DNA of 64,000 nt from an uncultured Saprospiraceae bacterium (GCA_938041325.1 CALIAG010000184.1:1-64000); one strand, 5' to 3'. Numbered from the stretch's first letter, positions 17,726 through 27,015 are shown. Numbers and translations are program-made. The notes: generated from the sequence alone by a model not told the origin.

Positions 17726-18934
17726 TTATTTATTTCGCCTCGACCAGAATATACCACAGCCGATTAATCCAACCAAGATCAGTACAACAGCGATTACCTC
17801 CGCTTGTGTAGATTGCATTCCAAAGATATCGTACTTCTCATTTACTCTGATTTTTTCAATACAAAATCTTTCAATACCATTGAGCAGAACATAGATAGAA
17901 AACAGTAAACCAGGAACCTTGATCTTTTTTCTAATTGACCATAAGAATCCACCTAAAATCATCGCCATCCAAAATTCGTATATAGAAGTAGGAAAAACCA
18001 GACTATCTAATTGTTGACAATAACGCCAAGTGCAATCCGCAATTCTTGATCCTTCATCAATGACATTATGTGGATAGTTAAATCCCCATAGCCAATCCGG
18101 CAAAATATTCATAAAGCCTGGCTTGTCAAATTTATAAACCAGCTCTCCGGCTTCATTGTATTTTTCAATAGGAATACCCCAGTCACCATCTCCTGAGAAA
18201 TGACAACCCAAGCGACCAAGACCATAAGTAAACATTAATGCAGGTGCAACCGCATCGAATGCATGGATTGGTGGAACTTTGATTCTTTTTAAATAAAAAT
18301 AGGAAAAGATAACACCAAAGATTAATCCGCCATAAATAGCCATTCCACTACCAGAAAAGAAGTTAGATAAAAATTGACCAGTGCTTAATTGGCCAGAAAA
18401 AACCAAATCCAAATCTTCTATCATTGCGAAGACCTTAGCTCCAATAATACCTGAAATAGCAGCAAAGATAGTAATGTCACCAATCCTATCATGCGGGTAG
18501 ATATCAACCATCGTCTCTTTCGGTTTGTCAAGAGCCAACCTTTTTTTATCCCAGTATTTTAATCCTCCAAATATCAAAGCTCCCAGAATTCCAGCCCACA
18601 ATGTACCATCCAATGACAAAATTACACTTGCTGGATCTTCCTTAAAAAACTCAAAATTTTGATATGCATAAACCGCCTTAAAGAATAAAAGAAATCCCAT
18701 AACGGCGTTACTTACTATCTCTCCAATTTGCGGTTGTTCCCCACTTATCATTTTCGCTTTAAGTGGCTTGAAGATCCCTTCTTTCTCTTTTCGTTTAAAT
18801 TCTAAATTAAGAAGCCATGCCGCTGTCAGTATTGATAGCACGAGAAAAAGACCAAAAGTTTTCACAATTGAAGTCCAATTATCGGGCTCAGTTCCGATTA
18901 AAGCATGTAGGATATAAGAAAGATCTGGATACAT
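17726..18934 (-). CDS. lgt: Prolipoprotein diacylglyceryl transferase, extended form
   Basis: Lgt moves diacylglycerol from phosphatidylglycerol to the lipobox Cys of prolipoproteins in the inner membrane. The core signature is GRLGCHFSGDGDWGIP at about residue 230-245, followed by an FPTSIYEF motif matching the C-terminal Lgt pattern. Seven or so membrane helices are visible. From the ATG at 18934 the protein has 402 residues (an upstream ATG at 18958 adds eight residues); most Lgt proteins have 260-300. The excess lies in the N-terminal ~100 residues and in a soluble loop after the signature (YNEAGELVYKFDKPG...). Many lipoproteins in this window need this enzyme. Confidence 0.9.
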   Translation of the reverse strand: MYPDLSYILHALIGTEPDNWTSIVKTFGLFLVLSILTAAWLLNLEFKRKEKEGIFKPLKAKMISGEQPQIGEIVSNAVMGFLLFFKAVYAYQNFEFFKEDPASVILSLDGTLWAGILGALIFGGLKYWDKKRLALDKPKETMVDIYPHDRIGDITIFAAISGIIGAKVFAMIEDLDLVFSGQLSTGQFLSNFFSGSGMAIYGGLIFGVIFSYFYLKRIKVPPIHAFDAVAPALMFTYGLGRLGCHFSGDGDWGIPIEKYNEAGELVYKFDKPGFMNILPDWLWGFNYPHNVIDEGSRIADCTWRYCQQLDSLVFPTSIYEFWMAMILGGFLWSIRKKIKVPGLLFSIYVLLNGIERFCIEKIRVNEKYDIFGMQSTQAEVIAVVLILVGLIGCGIFWSRRNK

Positions 18935-18958
18935 ATTTGGATTTTTTAAACAGAGCAA

Positions 18959-19239
18959 AAATACTTAGCTATACACAGAAAACAACTTTTATGGTGTTTT
19001 TTTATTAATGAATTGTTTGTGAATGTTCAGAAGAAGCAAAGTTGTTTTAGCTATAGTACCACAGTTATTTAATTCCAAAAACAATTTCTTATTGTTTTGT
19101 GAAAAAAAATAACGCTATACAACCTTTCTTATTTTTGCGAACTCATTATATCAAACCTTCGAAATAAGGATATCCCAATCCTTTTCAAGGTTTTAGAAAA
19201 CTAAAACAAATTTTATTTAAAAGGCTGGTATTTTTTAAA
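18959..19239. other. Non-coding space upstream of lgt
   Basis: AT-rich sequence between lgt and the divergent small secreted protein gene. TATTTTTG at 19130-19137 fits a plus-strand -7 box, but no TTG lies at the right distance, so no promoter is called. Nothing else is seen. Confidence 0.3.
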
Positions 19240-19253
19240 CTGCAGTACTGCAG
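19240..19253. promoter_or_regulatory. 14-bp perfect palindrome before a secreted-protein gene
   Basis: CTGCAGTACTGCAG is a perfect palindrome ending 28 bp before the ATG at 19282. The position and symmetry suit a dimeric repressor operator or an RNA hairpin in the leader. No matching copy was noticed elsewhere in the window. Confidence 0.35.
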
Positions 19254-19281
19254 ACTATTGCCCTATTGCGAAAACCAAAAA

Positions 19282-19701
19282 ATGAAAACGATAAATAATC
19301 TATTCAAAATACTGGGATTTTTAATCCTTACAAACCCTGCCTTTGGGCAAACTTTAGAAAGAACAACCTTAGTAACGAGCCTAAACCCTGGGTCATTCGA
19401 ACAGGCCGATATTCACCTGAGTGGCGATTTTGTTATTAATAAATGGGATGAGAACCATATTCGCATAGTGATCAATATAGATCATAATGCGAGCAAAAAA
19501 GTCATCAAAGCTTTGACAAGGGTAGGCCGTTACAAGGTACAAGCAGAAAAGAATATAAGTGGAATGGTAGTCTTTACAATGCCTGCGATGGCAAAGAAAG
19601 TCGTCCTCGATAATATTGAATTCAATGAAATTCTAAGTTATGAAATCTTTTTACCTAGCCATATCAAGATAGTCCAAAATCAGTCACTTGTAACAAATTA
19701 A
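19282..19701 (+). CDS. Small secreted beta-rich protein, unknown
   Basis: From the ATG at 19282 the product has 139 residues (a TTG 24 bp upstream is in frame). Residues 1-22 are a signal peptide ending NPAFGQ. The mature part alternates polar and hydrophobic residues (ADIHLSGDFVINKWDENHIRIVINI), as in the repeated short strands of DUF4097/GIN-type putative adhesin domains, but it is much shorter than those families. Probably periplasmic or surface located. Function unknown; a strong terminator lies 110 bp downstream. Confidence 0.72.
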   Translation: MKTINNLFKILGFLILTNPAFGQTLERTTLVTSLNPGSFEQADIHLSGDFVINKWDENHIRIVINIDHNASKKVIKALTRVGRYKVQAEKNISGMVVFTMPAMAKKVVLDNIEFNEILSYEIFLPSHIKIVQNQSLVTN

Positions 19702-19810
19702 GGATACCCACGAAACAGATATAAAGCTTTGAAAAAACTTTTCGGTTATACATTTTTTTAACCTCCTTTATTTACCCACGATAAAGGAAAAGTTCTGCAA
19801 ATTGTTATAC

Positions 19811-19850
19811 TTGTCATTGCACTCAAACGGAGTACAATGACAATTTTTTT
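19811..19850 (+). terminator. Strong Rho-independent terminator
   Basis: TTGTCATTG-C-ACTC (from 19811) pairs with GAGT-A-CAATGACAA (to 19843), followed by seven T. It ends the transcript of the small secreted protein gene. The remaining 19851-20036 space holds no other feature I can support. Confidence 0.8.
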
Positions 19851-20036
19851 GTCTAAAATTAAACGTAAATGATTTTTTTAAGTCCAAATTAAGTAACGGC
19901 ATGAATTTAGAAGATTATTATATATGTATCGGCATTCCATTGCCAATTAAATCTGCCAAGTACGCTATCTTTATAATTAATCTTTGACAAAAAACGTTTT
20001 ACGTTTTTACTTTTCTTCACCCGAAATATTTTATTT

Positions 20037-21776
20037 ATGGACAGAAGATCAACAATTGCTTCTCTTTTGGGGAGAAAGTCCCCTAAAAAGTCAAATAAGA
20101 ACCGACATACCCAAGCAGGGGAAAAAGTCAAAAATTCCACTAAAAAAGCTTTAATCGTCAACGGTTTGGAACCATATTCAGGCTCTTGGGGAACCGAGCA
20201 AGCCGCTCATCTTCTACGCAGAACCAGTTTTGGACCCAATTACAATCAGATTAAAGATGCAGTAAGTGATGGCCTTGAACTCACTTTAGCTCAAATATTG
20301 ACAAATGACCCAACAGCGGAATTACCAGTTTATTCTGATTATGAAGAGGATCCTTTAGTAGCCAATGGTGAAACATGGGTAGAGGCCATTTATCCCAATC
20401 CGATTTTAGAGCCAGAACTTCGTAATCAAGTTCGAAACAACAGGTCTTCGTCCTTGGTCTCATGGCAAATGGGATTAATGCTTGAGCAAACCATTTCTAT
20501 TCGTGAAAAGATGACCTTGTTTTGGCACAATCATTATCCGATCTCCAATATCAATGATCCTATATACGTCTACAAGTATTCAAAACTACTGCGAGATAAT
20601 TGCTTAGGTAACTTCAGAGATCTCACCAAAGAAATAACAATTAACGGCGCCATGTTGAGATATTTGAATGGAAGAGAAAACACAAAAGATGCACCCAATG
20701 AAAATTATGCTAGAGAGTTATTAGAATTGTTTTCAATTGGAAAAGGACCCATTGCGGGCCCAGGAGATTACACCAATTATACGGAAGATGATGTTCGAGA
20801 AATAGCAAGAGTATTGACGGGTTGGAAGGATAGAGGATATCTTAATTTTGATGAAAATGCTGAAGTCTTTACAGAATACACGAATTGGAATCATGATCTT
20901 GAACCCAAACAACTTTCTCATAGATTTGATAATATCGTAATAGAGAATGCTGCAGAAGAGGAATATTCAATTCTAATAGATATCATTTTTGCTAAAGAGG
21001 AATGTGCTCGCTTTATCAGCAGGAAGCTATACCGTTGGTTTGTTCACTATGATATTACAGAGGCCGTAGAAAATGATATTATCCAACCAATGGCACAACT
21101 TATCATTGACAACGATTATGAAATGAAGCCAGCCTTGGAAGCTTTACTAAGCTCTGCTCATTTTTTTGATTCTGATAGCATTGGCTGCATGATCAAAAAC
21201 CCGATAGATTATATGATGACTGTATTTAAACCAATGCAGATTCCTATTCCGGAGGTTTTAAAGAAAAGGTATGAAGCTTTCAGGTTGTTTTATTTTGGAA
21301 CGGCTTTGCTACAAATGCAATACTTCAATCCTCCTAATGTTGCGGGCTGGCATGCGTACTATCAAGGACCAAGTTATTATCAACTTTGGGTGAATTCAGT
21401 GTCACTCCCTTTGCGCCGAAATCTCAGCTTTACTGGAATTTTCCTTGGGTTTAAATTAGGTAATGCGATGGATGATGACTTCGAAGAATTATTTGTTGAT
21501 GCATTAGGCATTATTGATAGTCTCGATAACCCCGCTGAAATCAACCCGATGTTAGATGAACTAGCAACTTTATTATTACCAAGACCTTTGACAGACAATC
21601 AGAAACAAGTATTGAAGCAAGCTTTAATTCCTGGTCTACCCGATTTTGAATGGAATGTAGAATATTCAGAATATGCATCTGATCCTGGTAATGTACCCGT
21701 CGCAACAGCAGTAAGAGATAAAGTCAGGATTTTGTTGAACCTGATTACTAACATGCCAGAATTTCAATTAAGCTAA
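20037..21776 (+). CDS. DUF1800-family protein
   Basis: A 579-residue DUF1800 protein: AAHLLRRTSFGP at about residue 58-70 is the family's opening motif, FWHNHYP at about 160 and NYARELLELFSIG at about 220 are its core, and NPPNVAGWHAYYQGP at about 435 its late signature. Function is unknown biochemically; genes of this family nearly always pair with DUF1501, here 55 bp downstream on the same strand. The N terminus (MDRRSTIASLLGR, followed by a Lys-rich 30 residues) recalls a Tat n-region but has no hydrophobic stretch after it, so export would need another route or a partner. Confidence 0.92.
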   Translation: MDRRSTIASLLGRKSPKKSNKNRHTQAGEKVKNSTKKALIVNGLEPYSGSWGTEQAAHLLRRTSFGPNYNQIKDAVSDGLELTLAQILTNDPTAELPVYSDYEEDPLVANGETWVEAIYPNPILEPELRNQVRNNRSSSLVSWQMGLMLEQTISIREKMTLFWHNHYPISNINDPIYVYKYSKLLRDNCLGNFRDLTKEITINGAMLRYLNGRENTKDAPNENYARELLELFSIGKGPIAGPGDYTNYTEDDVREIARVLTGWKDRGYLNFDENAEVFTEYTNWNHDLEPKQLSHRFDNIVIENAAEEEYSILIDIIFAKEECARFISRKLYRWFVHYDITEAVENDIIQPMAQLIIDNDYEMKPALEALLSSAHFFDSDSIGCMIKNPIDYMMTVFKPMQIPIPEVLKKRYEAFRLFYFGTALLQMQYFNPPNVAGWHAYYQGPSYYQLWVNSVSLPLRRNLSFTGIFLGFKLGNAMDDDFEELFVDALGIIDSLDNPAEINPMLDELATLLLPRPLTDNQKQVLKQALIPGLPDFEWNVEYSEYASDPGNVPVATAVRDKVRILLNLITNMPEFQLS

Positions 21777-21831
21777 TTAAGAAACCATTTGATGATTCTT
21801 TGTAGAGTCAGTCATTATAAATTTTATACGC

Positions 21832-23394
21832 ATGAAACGTAGAAATTTTTTACAAACCGCATCAACGGCTTCACTTCCAGTCCTATTGAATGGCTTTAAT
21901 TTAGGAACAGTTGCTAAATCTTCTTTATTTAATTATATAAATAATGATTCAGATAGGGTCTTGGTTTTGATCCAAATGGATGGAGGCAATGATGGTCTGA
22001 ATACTGTAATTCCTATTGATCAATATGACAATCTTGCCAATGCAAGACCTAATTTAATTATTCCTCAAAATCAAATTTTAAATCTAACTCCAGAAGTAGG
22101 ACTCCACCCCGAAATGACGGGAATAAAATCCTTGTACGAAGATGCCCGAATAGCAATTGTTCAAGATGTAGGTTATCCCAATCAAAATAGATCTCACTTC
22201 CGATCACTTGATATTTGGAACACAGCTTCTGATGCAGATGAGTTTTTGAAAACGGGATGGTTAGGAAGATACTTAGACACGGAATATCCAGATTATCCAG
22301 ATAATTACCCGAATGAAACTTGTCCGGATCCATTTGCTTTGACTGTAGGTCATATTGTATCAGAAACCTGTCAGGGAATTGCTTCTAATTTTAGTGGTGC
22401 TGTAATGGACCCATTCTCGCCTGCGAATTTGATCGAAGCTGGGGAAAATGAGGTTGGTTTTGGAACATGTTATGCGAATGAAATCAATTTTTTAAAAGAA
22501 GAAATCGCAAAAACAAATGCTTATTCTGAGCGGATTGTAGCCGCTGCTGAAAATGGAACAAATCTCGCCGAATATCCTCAATCAGAGTCATTAGCACAAC
22601 AACTAAAAACGGTTGCACTTTTGATAGCTGGTGGGCTCCAAACAAAAGTATATATTGTCAATATAGGTGGTTTTGATACCCATGCAAATCAAGTAGAAGA
22701 AGACGATACGACATCAGGGAATCATGCAAATTTATTAAGAAGATTGTCGAATGCAATTAAAGCATTTCAAGACGATTTAGGAATGCTGGGCATCGAAGAA
22801 CGTGTACTAGGTATGACGTTTTCAGAATTTGGAAGACAAATACGATCAAACTTCGGTTTGGGAACTGATCACGGAAATGCAGCACCTCTCATGGTGTTTG
22901 GAGCTTGTGTAAATCCATCTATTTTAGGTGATAACCCAGAAATTCCGGAGGAGGTAGAAATTCAAGAAGGTGTACCCATGCAATATGATTTTAGATCTGT
23001 TTATGGTTCAGTGTTGATGGATTGGTTTGAAGTACCTGAGGCGCAAGTTAGAGAATTGTTGTACGAAGATTTTCAGCACATTCCTATTATTCAAGGCTGT
23101 GATCTAGTTGATACAAAAGATATTTCTGAAGCGCAGTCTGGGCTTGATACCTATCATTATCCGAATCCTTTTAGAGATTGGTTAACAATAGGTTTTACAG
23201 TAAAAACAAGTCGAGTTCGAGTAAGCATTTATGATACAATAGGCCATGAAGTAAAGGTTATTGCAGACCAGCAATTCTTGGAAGGAACGCATGAATTGAA
23301 AATAGAAACGCGCGACTTAACATCAGGCAATTATTATTACAGAATCGAATCCGGAAACCAGGTTAAAACAAAACCTTTAGTAAAAGTGAAATAG
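21832..23394 (+). CDS. DUF1501 protein with Tat signal and T9SS sorting domain
   Basis: A 520-residue sulfatase-like-fold DUF1501 protein. The N terminus MKRRNFLQTASTASLP is a twin-arginine signal (RRNFLQ), implying folded export. The core shows MDGGNDGLNTVIP at about 45, RSHFRSLDIW at about 122, GGFDTHANQ at about 280, and FSEFGRQIRSN with GTDHG at about 330, the usual signature. The last ~80 residues are a type A T9SS sorting domain (YPNPFRDWLTIGF, DLTSGNYYYRI, final KVK), so the protein should be carried to the cell surface. It probably forms an operon with the DUF1800 gene. Substrate and reaction are unknown. Confidence 0.93.
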   Translation: MKRRNFLQTASTASLPVLLNGFNLGTVAKSSLFNYINNDSDRVLVLIQMDGGNDGLNTVIPIDQYDNLANARPNLIIPQNQILNLTPEVGLHPEMTGIKSLYEDARIAIVQDVGYPNQNRSHFRSLDIWNTASDADEFLKTGWLGRYLDTEYPDYPDNYPNETCPDPFALTVGHIVSETCQGIASNFSGAVMDPFSPANLIEAGENEVGFGTCYANEINFLKEEIAKTNAYSERIVAAAENGTNLAEYPQSESLAQQLKTVALLIAGGLQTKVYIVNIGGFDTHANQVEEDDTTSGNHANLLRRLSNAIKAFQDDLGMLGIEERVLGMTFSEFGRQIRSNFGLGTDHGNAAPLMVFGACVNPSILGDNPEIPEEVEIQEGVPMQYDFRSVYGSVLMDWFEVPEAQVRELLYEDFQHIPIIQGCDLVDTKDISEAQSGLDTYHYPNPFRDWLTIGFTVKTSRVRVSIYDTIGHEVKVIADQQFLEGTHELKIETRDLTSGNYYYRIESGNQVKTKPLVKVK

Positions 23395-23448
23395 AAGGGT
23401 GTTTTAAAATTAATTTTTTTCAAAGGTTATCAGATCATAAATTCCCAT

Positions 23449-23486
23449 AGAAAAGGCCTCACCAATTATTTGGCGAGGCCTTTTCT
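23449..23486. terminator. Bidirectional terminator
   Basis: AGAAAAGGCCTCACC (23449-23463) pairs with GGCGAGGCCTTTTCT (to 23486), 14 of 15 positions, with an 8-nt loop and T-rich flanks on both strands. It lies between the convergent DUF1501 and mtaB genes and can end both. Confidence 0.85.
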
Positions 23487-23514
23487 ATTTTATAACTTTT
23501 GACTGTAAGTGAAT

Positions 23515-24876
23515 TTAACAAAGATCAAATATCTCCTCAGGGATATCAATGACCGTTGATTCAACATTCCCAGCATCATTTATATTCATCAACTGCACAA
23601 CTCCGACTGTATTTAATGTAGCCTCATCAGCAGGAACTTCTACTTTTAAATAATTATCAGTGAAGCCAGTAAGCAAATTTTTATCCTTATGTGCTTCAAA
23701 AAGAACTTCTCTTCTTTGACCTAAGAAAAGATTATAAAAAGCTCGTTTCTTCTTCTCCGATAAAATTCTAAGCATTTCATTTCTGCGGCGTCGCTCGTTC
23801 ATCGGAACTTGATTTTCCATCTCAGCCGCTAAAGTATCTTTTCTCTCAGAATAAGTAAATACATGCAAATAAGAAACGTCTAGTTCGTTTATGAAATTAT
23901 AAGTTTCCATAAAATCCTCCTCAGTCTCACCCGGAAAACCAACAATCACATCGACTCCAATACAACAATGAGGCATCAAGTTTTTAATAGTTTTAACTCT
24001 ATCGGCATAAAGTTCACTGTTGTATCTACGACGCATTAATTTCAGAATCTTATCACTTCCTGATTGCAAAGGCATATGGAAGTGAGGCACAAAGCGATTA
24101 GACTGAGAAACGAATTTTATAACTTCGTCCGAATTCAAATTTGGTTCAATAGAAGATATTCGAAACCGTTCGATTCCTTCAACCTTATCCAATGATTGTA
24201 TCAAATCAATGAACTTGGATTTTCGAACATATTCTTGAGAATTTTCTTCCTCATTCTGTAAACCAAAGTCGCCAATATTAACTCCTGTCAATACAATTTC
24301 CTTCACACCCATTTCTGCGATCTTATTCGCATTTTCAACAATACTATCAATTTTATCACTTCTACTTTTCCCGCGAGCCAAAGGAATCGTACAAAAGGTA
24401 CATTTGTAATCACATCCATTTTGCACTTTTAAAAAAGAACGCGTTCTATCTCCAAAAGAAAATGCATTCACAAAGTCTTTTGCTTCTGTTACCTCACCTG
24501 CGACAACCATCCCTTTCGAAGGAGCTTTTGACAAATCATCTATGAAATCTAGTATTCTAAATTTTTCTGCAGCTCCTAAAACCAAATCTACCCCATCTAT
24601 CTCCGCAATCTCTTGAGGTTTGAGCTGTGCATAGCATCCAACGACCACTATGAAGGCATTTGGAGAATGTTTTAAGGCTTTTCGGACGGTCTTTCTACAC
24701 TTTTTATCTGCAAAATCGGTAACAGAACAAGTATTTATGACATAAATATTCGCCCCATCTTCAAACTTTACTACAGAGTAGCCTTTTTGCTCAAAAGTTC
24801 GGCTAATCGCAGAGGTTTCCGAGTAGTTAAGCTTGCAGCCTAAGGTGTAAAATGCAACTGATTTTGGCGTAGCCAT
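23515..24876 (-). CDS. mtaB: tRNA t6A37 methylthiotransferase MtaB
   Basis: A 453-residue radical-SAM methylthiotransferase. The N-terminal UPF0004 domain carries FYTLGCKLNYSET and further Cys residues (NTCSVT, VVGCYAQ) for the second iron-sulfur cluster. The radical-SAM CxxxCxxC is at about residue 155 (GCDYKCTFC). A C-terminal TRAM-like segment is present. The LGCKLN opening and length place it in the MtaB branch, which converts t6A37 to ms2t6A37 in ANN-decoding tRNAs, rather than MiaB or RimO. It is a single gene with its own terminator. Confidence 0.93.
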   Translation of the reverse strand: MATPKSVAFYTLGCKLNYSETSAISRTFEQKGYSVVKFEDGANIYVINTCSVTDFADKKCRKTVRKALKHSPNAFIVVVGCYAQLKPQEIAEIDGVDLVLGAAEKFRILDFIDDLSKAPSKGMVVAGEVTEAKDFVNAFSFGDRTRSFLKVQNGCDYKCTFCTIPLARGKSRSDKIDSIVENANKIAEMGVKEIVLTGVNIGDFGLQNEEENSQEYVRKSKFIDLIQSLDKVEGIERFRISSIEPNLNSDEVIKFVSQSNRFVPHFHMPLQSGSDKILKLMRRRYNSELYADRVKTIKNLMPHCCIGVDVIVGFPGETEEDFMETYNFINELDVSYLHVFTYSERKDTLAAEMENQVPMNERRRRNEMLRILSEKKKRAFYNLFLGQRREVLFEAHKDKNLLTGFTDNYLKVEVPADEATLNTVGVVQLMNINDAGNVESTVIDIPEEIFDLC

Positions 24877-25050
24877 AAGTTAAATATTGAATTTGATAGA
24901 CAAAATTACAAAATGACTCTATCAAAAGCTATGGCTTTCTATGTTTTAAATGTTTAATTTTGCGTTATAGTAATAATGGAAAAGAGAATTGATAGCATTT
25001 TCAGAAAAAAAATATCAATAGAGGGATCTTGAATAACCAAAATTTTAAAA

Positions 25051-25980
25051 ATGTATTCAAAAGGATTGTTTCTTTTTAGCTTCCTCCTTTTATCATTCGG
25101 ATTAATTGCCCAAGGCGATTCCCCTCAATTCGAAATTAACTCTCAGACAACTTTCAAAGACAAGGAAGGAAACTTGCTTTCCTTTGAGACCTTTTTGGAA
25201 TGGACCTCCGGCTCTTCTTATGAGATGACTCCTGTATTCGAAGAGGATGGTTCATTGAAGGAAATAGTTGTGATAACATCAGATATCGCTGAGCCTATAA
25301 GAAGTTCCAACGATTTTGGAACGACGGAAGAGCTGATCGGGAGGCGCCCACCTGAATTTGAGGTGACCGATTTAAATGGAAATTTTTTAACCCTAAGCAA
25401 TTTCAAGGATAAAGTTATTGTTTTGAAATTCTGGTTCAGAGCTTGTATGCCTTGCATAAAGGAAATGCCTGAATTAAATAGACTTGTCGCAGACTACGGA
25501 GAAGAAGTGGCTTTTATTGGAGCCTCTTTAGATTCAAAAGAAGACTGCGAACGTTTTCTACAGGCGAAAAGATTTGATTACGATATTGTTCCAGATGCTT
25601 TGCAATTCGCAAGATCTTACAACGTTCCGGGTTATCCGACCCACGTCATTATTAATCGGCAAGGAAAGGTAGAAGCGGTTTATAAAGGAGTGAACAATAA
25701 CATTTATGGAAAATTAAAATCTGCTATAGATAGAGCTTTGTCACGAACAGCATCAGATACTCCTCCTGCACCTGAGGCCGTTTCTTCATTGGATGAAACC
25801 GATGAATCTGATGTAGAAGTATTTGTAACGCCACAATCTATTATCAAAAATAAAGAAGGAAAATTGGTACCCTTCTCAGAGTTTGTTGCCTTAATGAATA
25901 CCGCACGTTTTGAATTACTACCTCAAAAAGAAGAAGATGGAAGTTCTTTTCTTTTAATGAAAGAAGTTGTAATTGAATAA
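25051..25980 (+). CDS. TlpA-like thioredoxin-fold protein with duplicated flanking domain
   Basis: A 309-residue exported protein with a signal peptide to about residue 21 (GLIAQG). The thioredoxin/TlpA fold spans about 98-245, with redox site CMPC at 132-135 (FWFRACMPCIKE) and the cis-Pro segment NVPGYPTHV. The fold is flanked by two related ~50-residue segments: residues 27-73 and 257-309 share KEGxLxxFxxF and a terminal EEDGS-xx-E(I/V)V pattern. A Pro/Ser/Glu linker (about 232-256) precedes the second copy. It probably reduces or isomerises disulfides in the periplasm; the role of the flanks is unknown. It stands alone upstream of the AspA-like gene. Confidence 0.9.
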   Translation: MYSKGLFLFSFLLLSFGLIAQGDSPQFEINSQTTFKDKEGNLLSFETFLEWTSGSSYEMTPVFEEDGSLKEIVVITSDIAEPIRSSNDFGTTEELIGRRPPEFEVTDLNGNFLTLSNFKDKVIVLKFWFRACMPCIKEMPELNRLVADYGEEVAFIGASLDSKEDCERFLQAKRFDYDIVPDALQFARSYNVPGYPTHVIINRQGKVEAVYKGVNNNIYGKLKSAIDRALSRTASDTPPAPEAVSSLDETDESDVEVFVTPQSIIKNKEGKLVPFSEFVALMNTARFELLPQKEEDGSSFLLMKEVVIE

Positions 25981-26012
25981 TACTAAAACTGGTGTTCTAG
26001 AGGGAATAATCG

Positions 26013-26059
26013 CCTCAATTTTGTATATTTAGCAATCCAGTTACAGTGCTAAATTGAGG
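26013..26059 (+). promoter_or_regulatory. Inverted repeat directly before a start codon
   Basis: CCTCAATTT (26013-26021) is complementary to AAATTGAGG (26051-26059), which ends one base before the ATG at 26061; TTTAGCA...TGCTAAA inside the loop adds a second, overlapping possible stem. If transcribed, the leader could fold over the ribosome-binding zone. The two folds compete for the same bases. Confidence 0.35.
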
Positions 26060-26060
26060 A

Positions 26061-27008
26061 ATGAGAATGCTAGACAAACGGATTATAGGTAGACACGACA
26101 ATGGAGTAAAAGGACCACTTTTGATTTGTTTTGGAGGAATGCATGGCAATGAGCCAGCAGGTATTCTCGCATTGGAGAAAATGTTCCAAATGCTTGAAGA
26201 AGAACCCTCTAATAATCCTCAGTTTTCATTCCACGGCCGCTTATTGGGTTTAAGAGGCAACTTAAGAGCAATCGCTCAAAATAAAAGATTCATAGTAAAA
26301 GATTTAAACCGGCAATGGACTGATGAGAATGTCAGCCGAATTCGTAGTGCAAACCTCGACGAATTGGATTCTGAAGATCTTGAAATCTTAGAGTTGCTTG
26401 ATCTAATTGAAAAAGAAGTAGCGGAGTACCAACCAGATAAAATCGTTTTTTTGGACCTGCATACAACCACAGCGTTTGGCGGTATCTTTTCAATTCCAAC
26501 AACGGATCCTGAAAGTTTAAGAATAGCAGTTGAGTTACATGCGCCTGTTATTAAAGGGTTGTTGAAAGGTGTAAAAGGAACTTCTTTGCATTATTTTAAT
26601 AATGATCGATTTACGGCAGATACTGTGGCCGTTTGCTTTGAGTCAGGACAGCACAACGAGCAATTGTCAGTAAATAGAGCGATAGCAGCATTGACCAATT
26701 GTATGCGTACTTTGGGAATTGTAAATGCAGAAGATGTAGAAAATCGACATGACAGTTTACTTATCCAACACTCAACAGGCCTTCCGCAAATTGCTAACCT
26801 AATCACGACACATCCAATCAAGCCAGGAGATAACTTTAAGATGGCTCCTAACTATAAAAATTTTACTAGAGTCAAAAAAGGAGATGTTTTAGCATACGAC
26901 AAATCCGGCGAGATCATTGCTCCCGAAGATGCTTTATTGCTAATGCCTCTTTATCAGAAACAGGGAGATGATGGGTTTTTTCTTATAAAAACAATAGTTG
27001 CGTTTTGA
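26061..27008 (+). CDS. AspA/AstE-like zinc deacylase (M14 family)
   Basis: A 315-residue cytoplasmic hydrolase of the succinylglutamate desuccinylase/aspartoacylase family. Zinc ligands are visible as H28 and E31 in GGMHGNEPAG and H134 in LDLHTTTAFGG; DLNR at 81-84 is the family substrate-binding block. The C-terminal beta domain has THPIKPGDNFKM and KGDVLAYD. These enzymes hydrolyse N-acyl amino acids; which acyl and amino acid cannot be told. The ATG at 26067 (MLDKR) is an alternative start. No arginine catabolism genes flank it, so AstE itself is unlikely. Confidence 0.87.
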   Translation: MRMLDKRIIGRHDNGVKGPLLICFGGMHGNEPAGILALEKMFQMLEEEPSNNPQFSFHGRLLGLRGNLRAIAQNKRFIVKDLNRQWTDENVSRIRSANLDELDSEDLEILELLDLIEKEVAEYQPDKIVFLDLHTTTAFGGIFSIPTTDPESLRIAVELHAPVIKGLLKGVKGTSLHYFNNDRFTADTVAVCFESGQHNEQLSVNRAIAALTNCMRTLGIVNAEDVENRHDSLLIQHSTGLPQIANLITTHPIKPGDNFKMAPNYKNFTRVKKGDVLAYDKSGEIIAPEDALLLMPLYQKQGDDGFFLIKTIVAF

Positions 27009-27015
27009 GTTTGAG

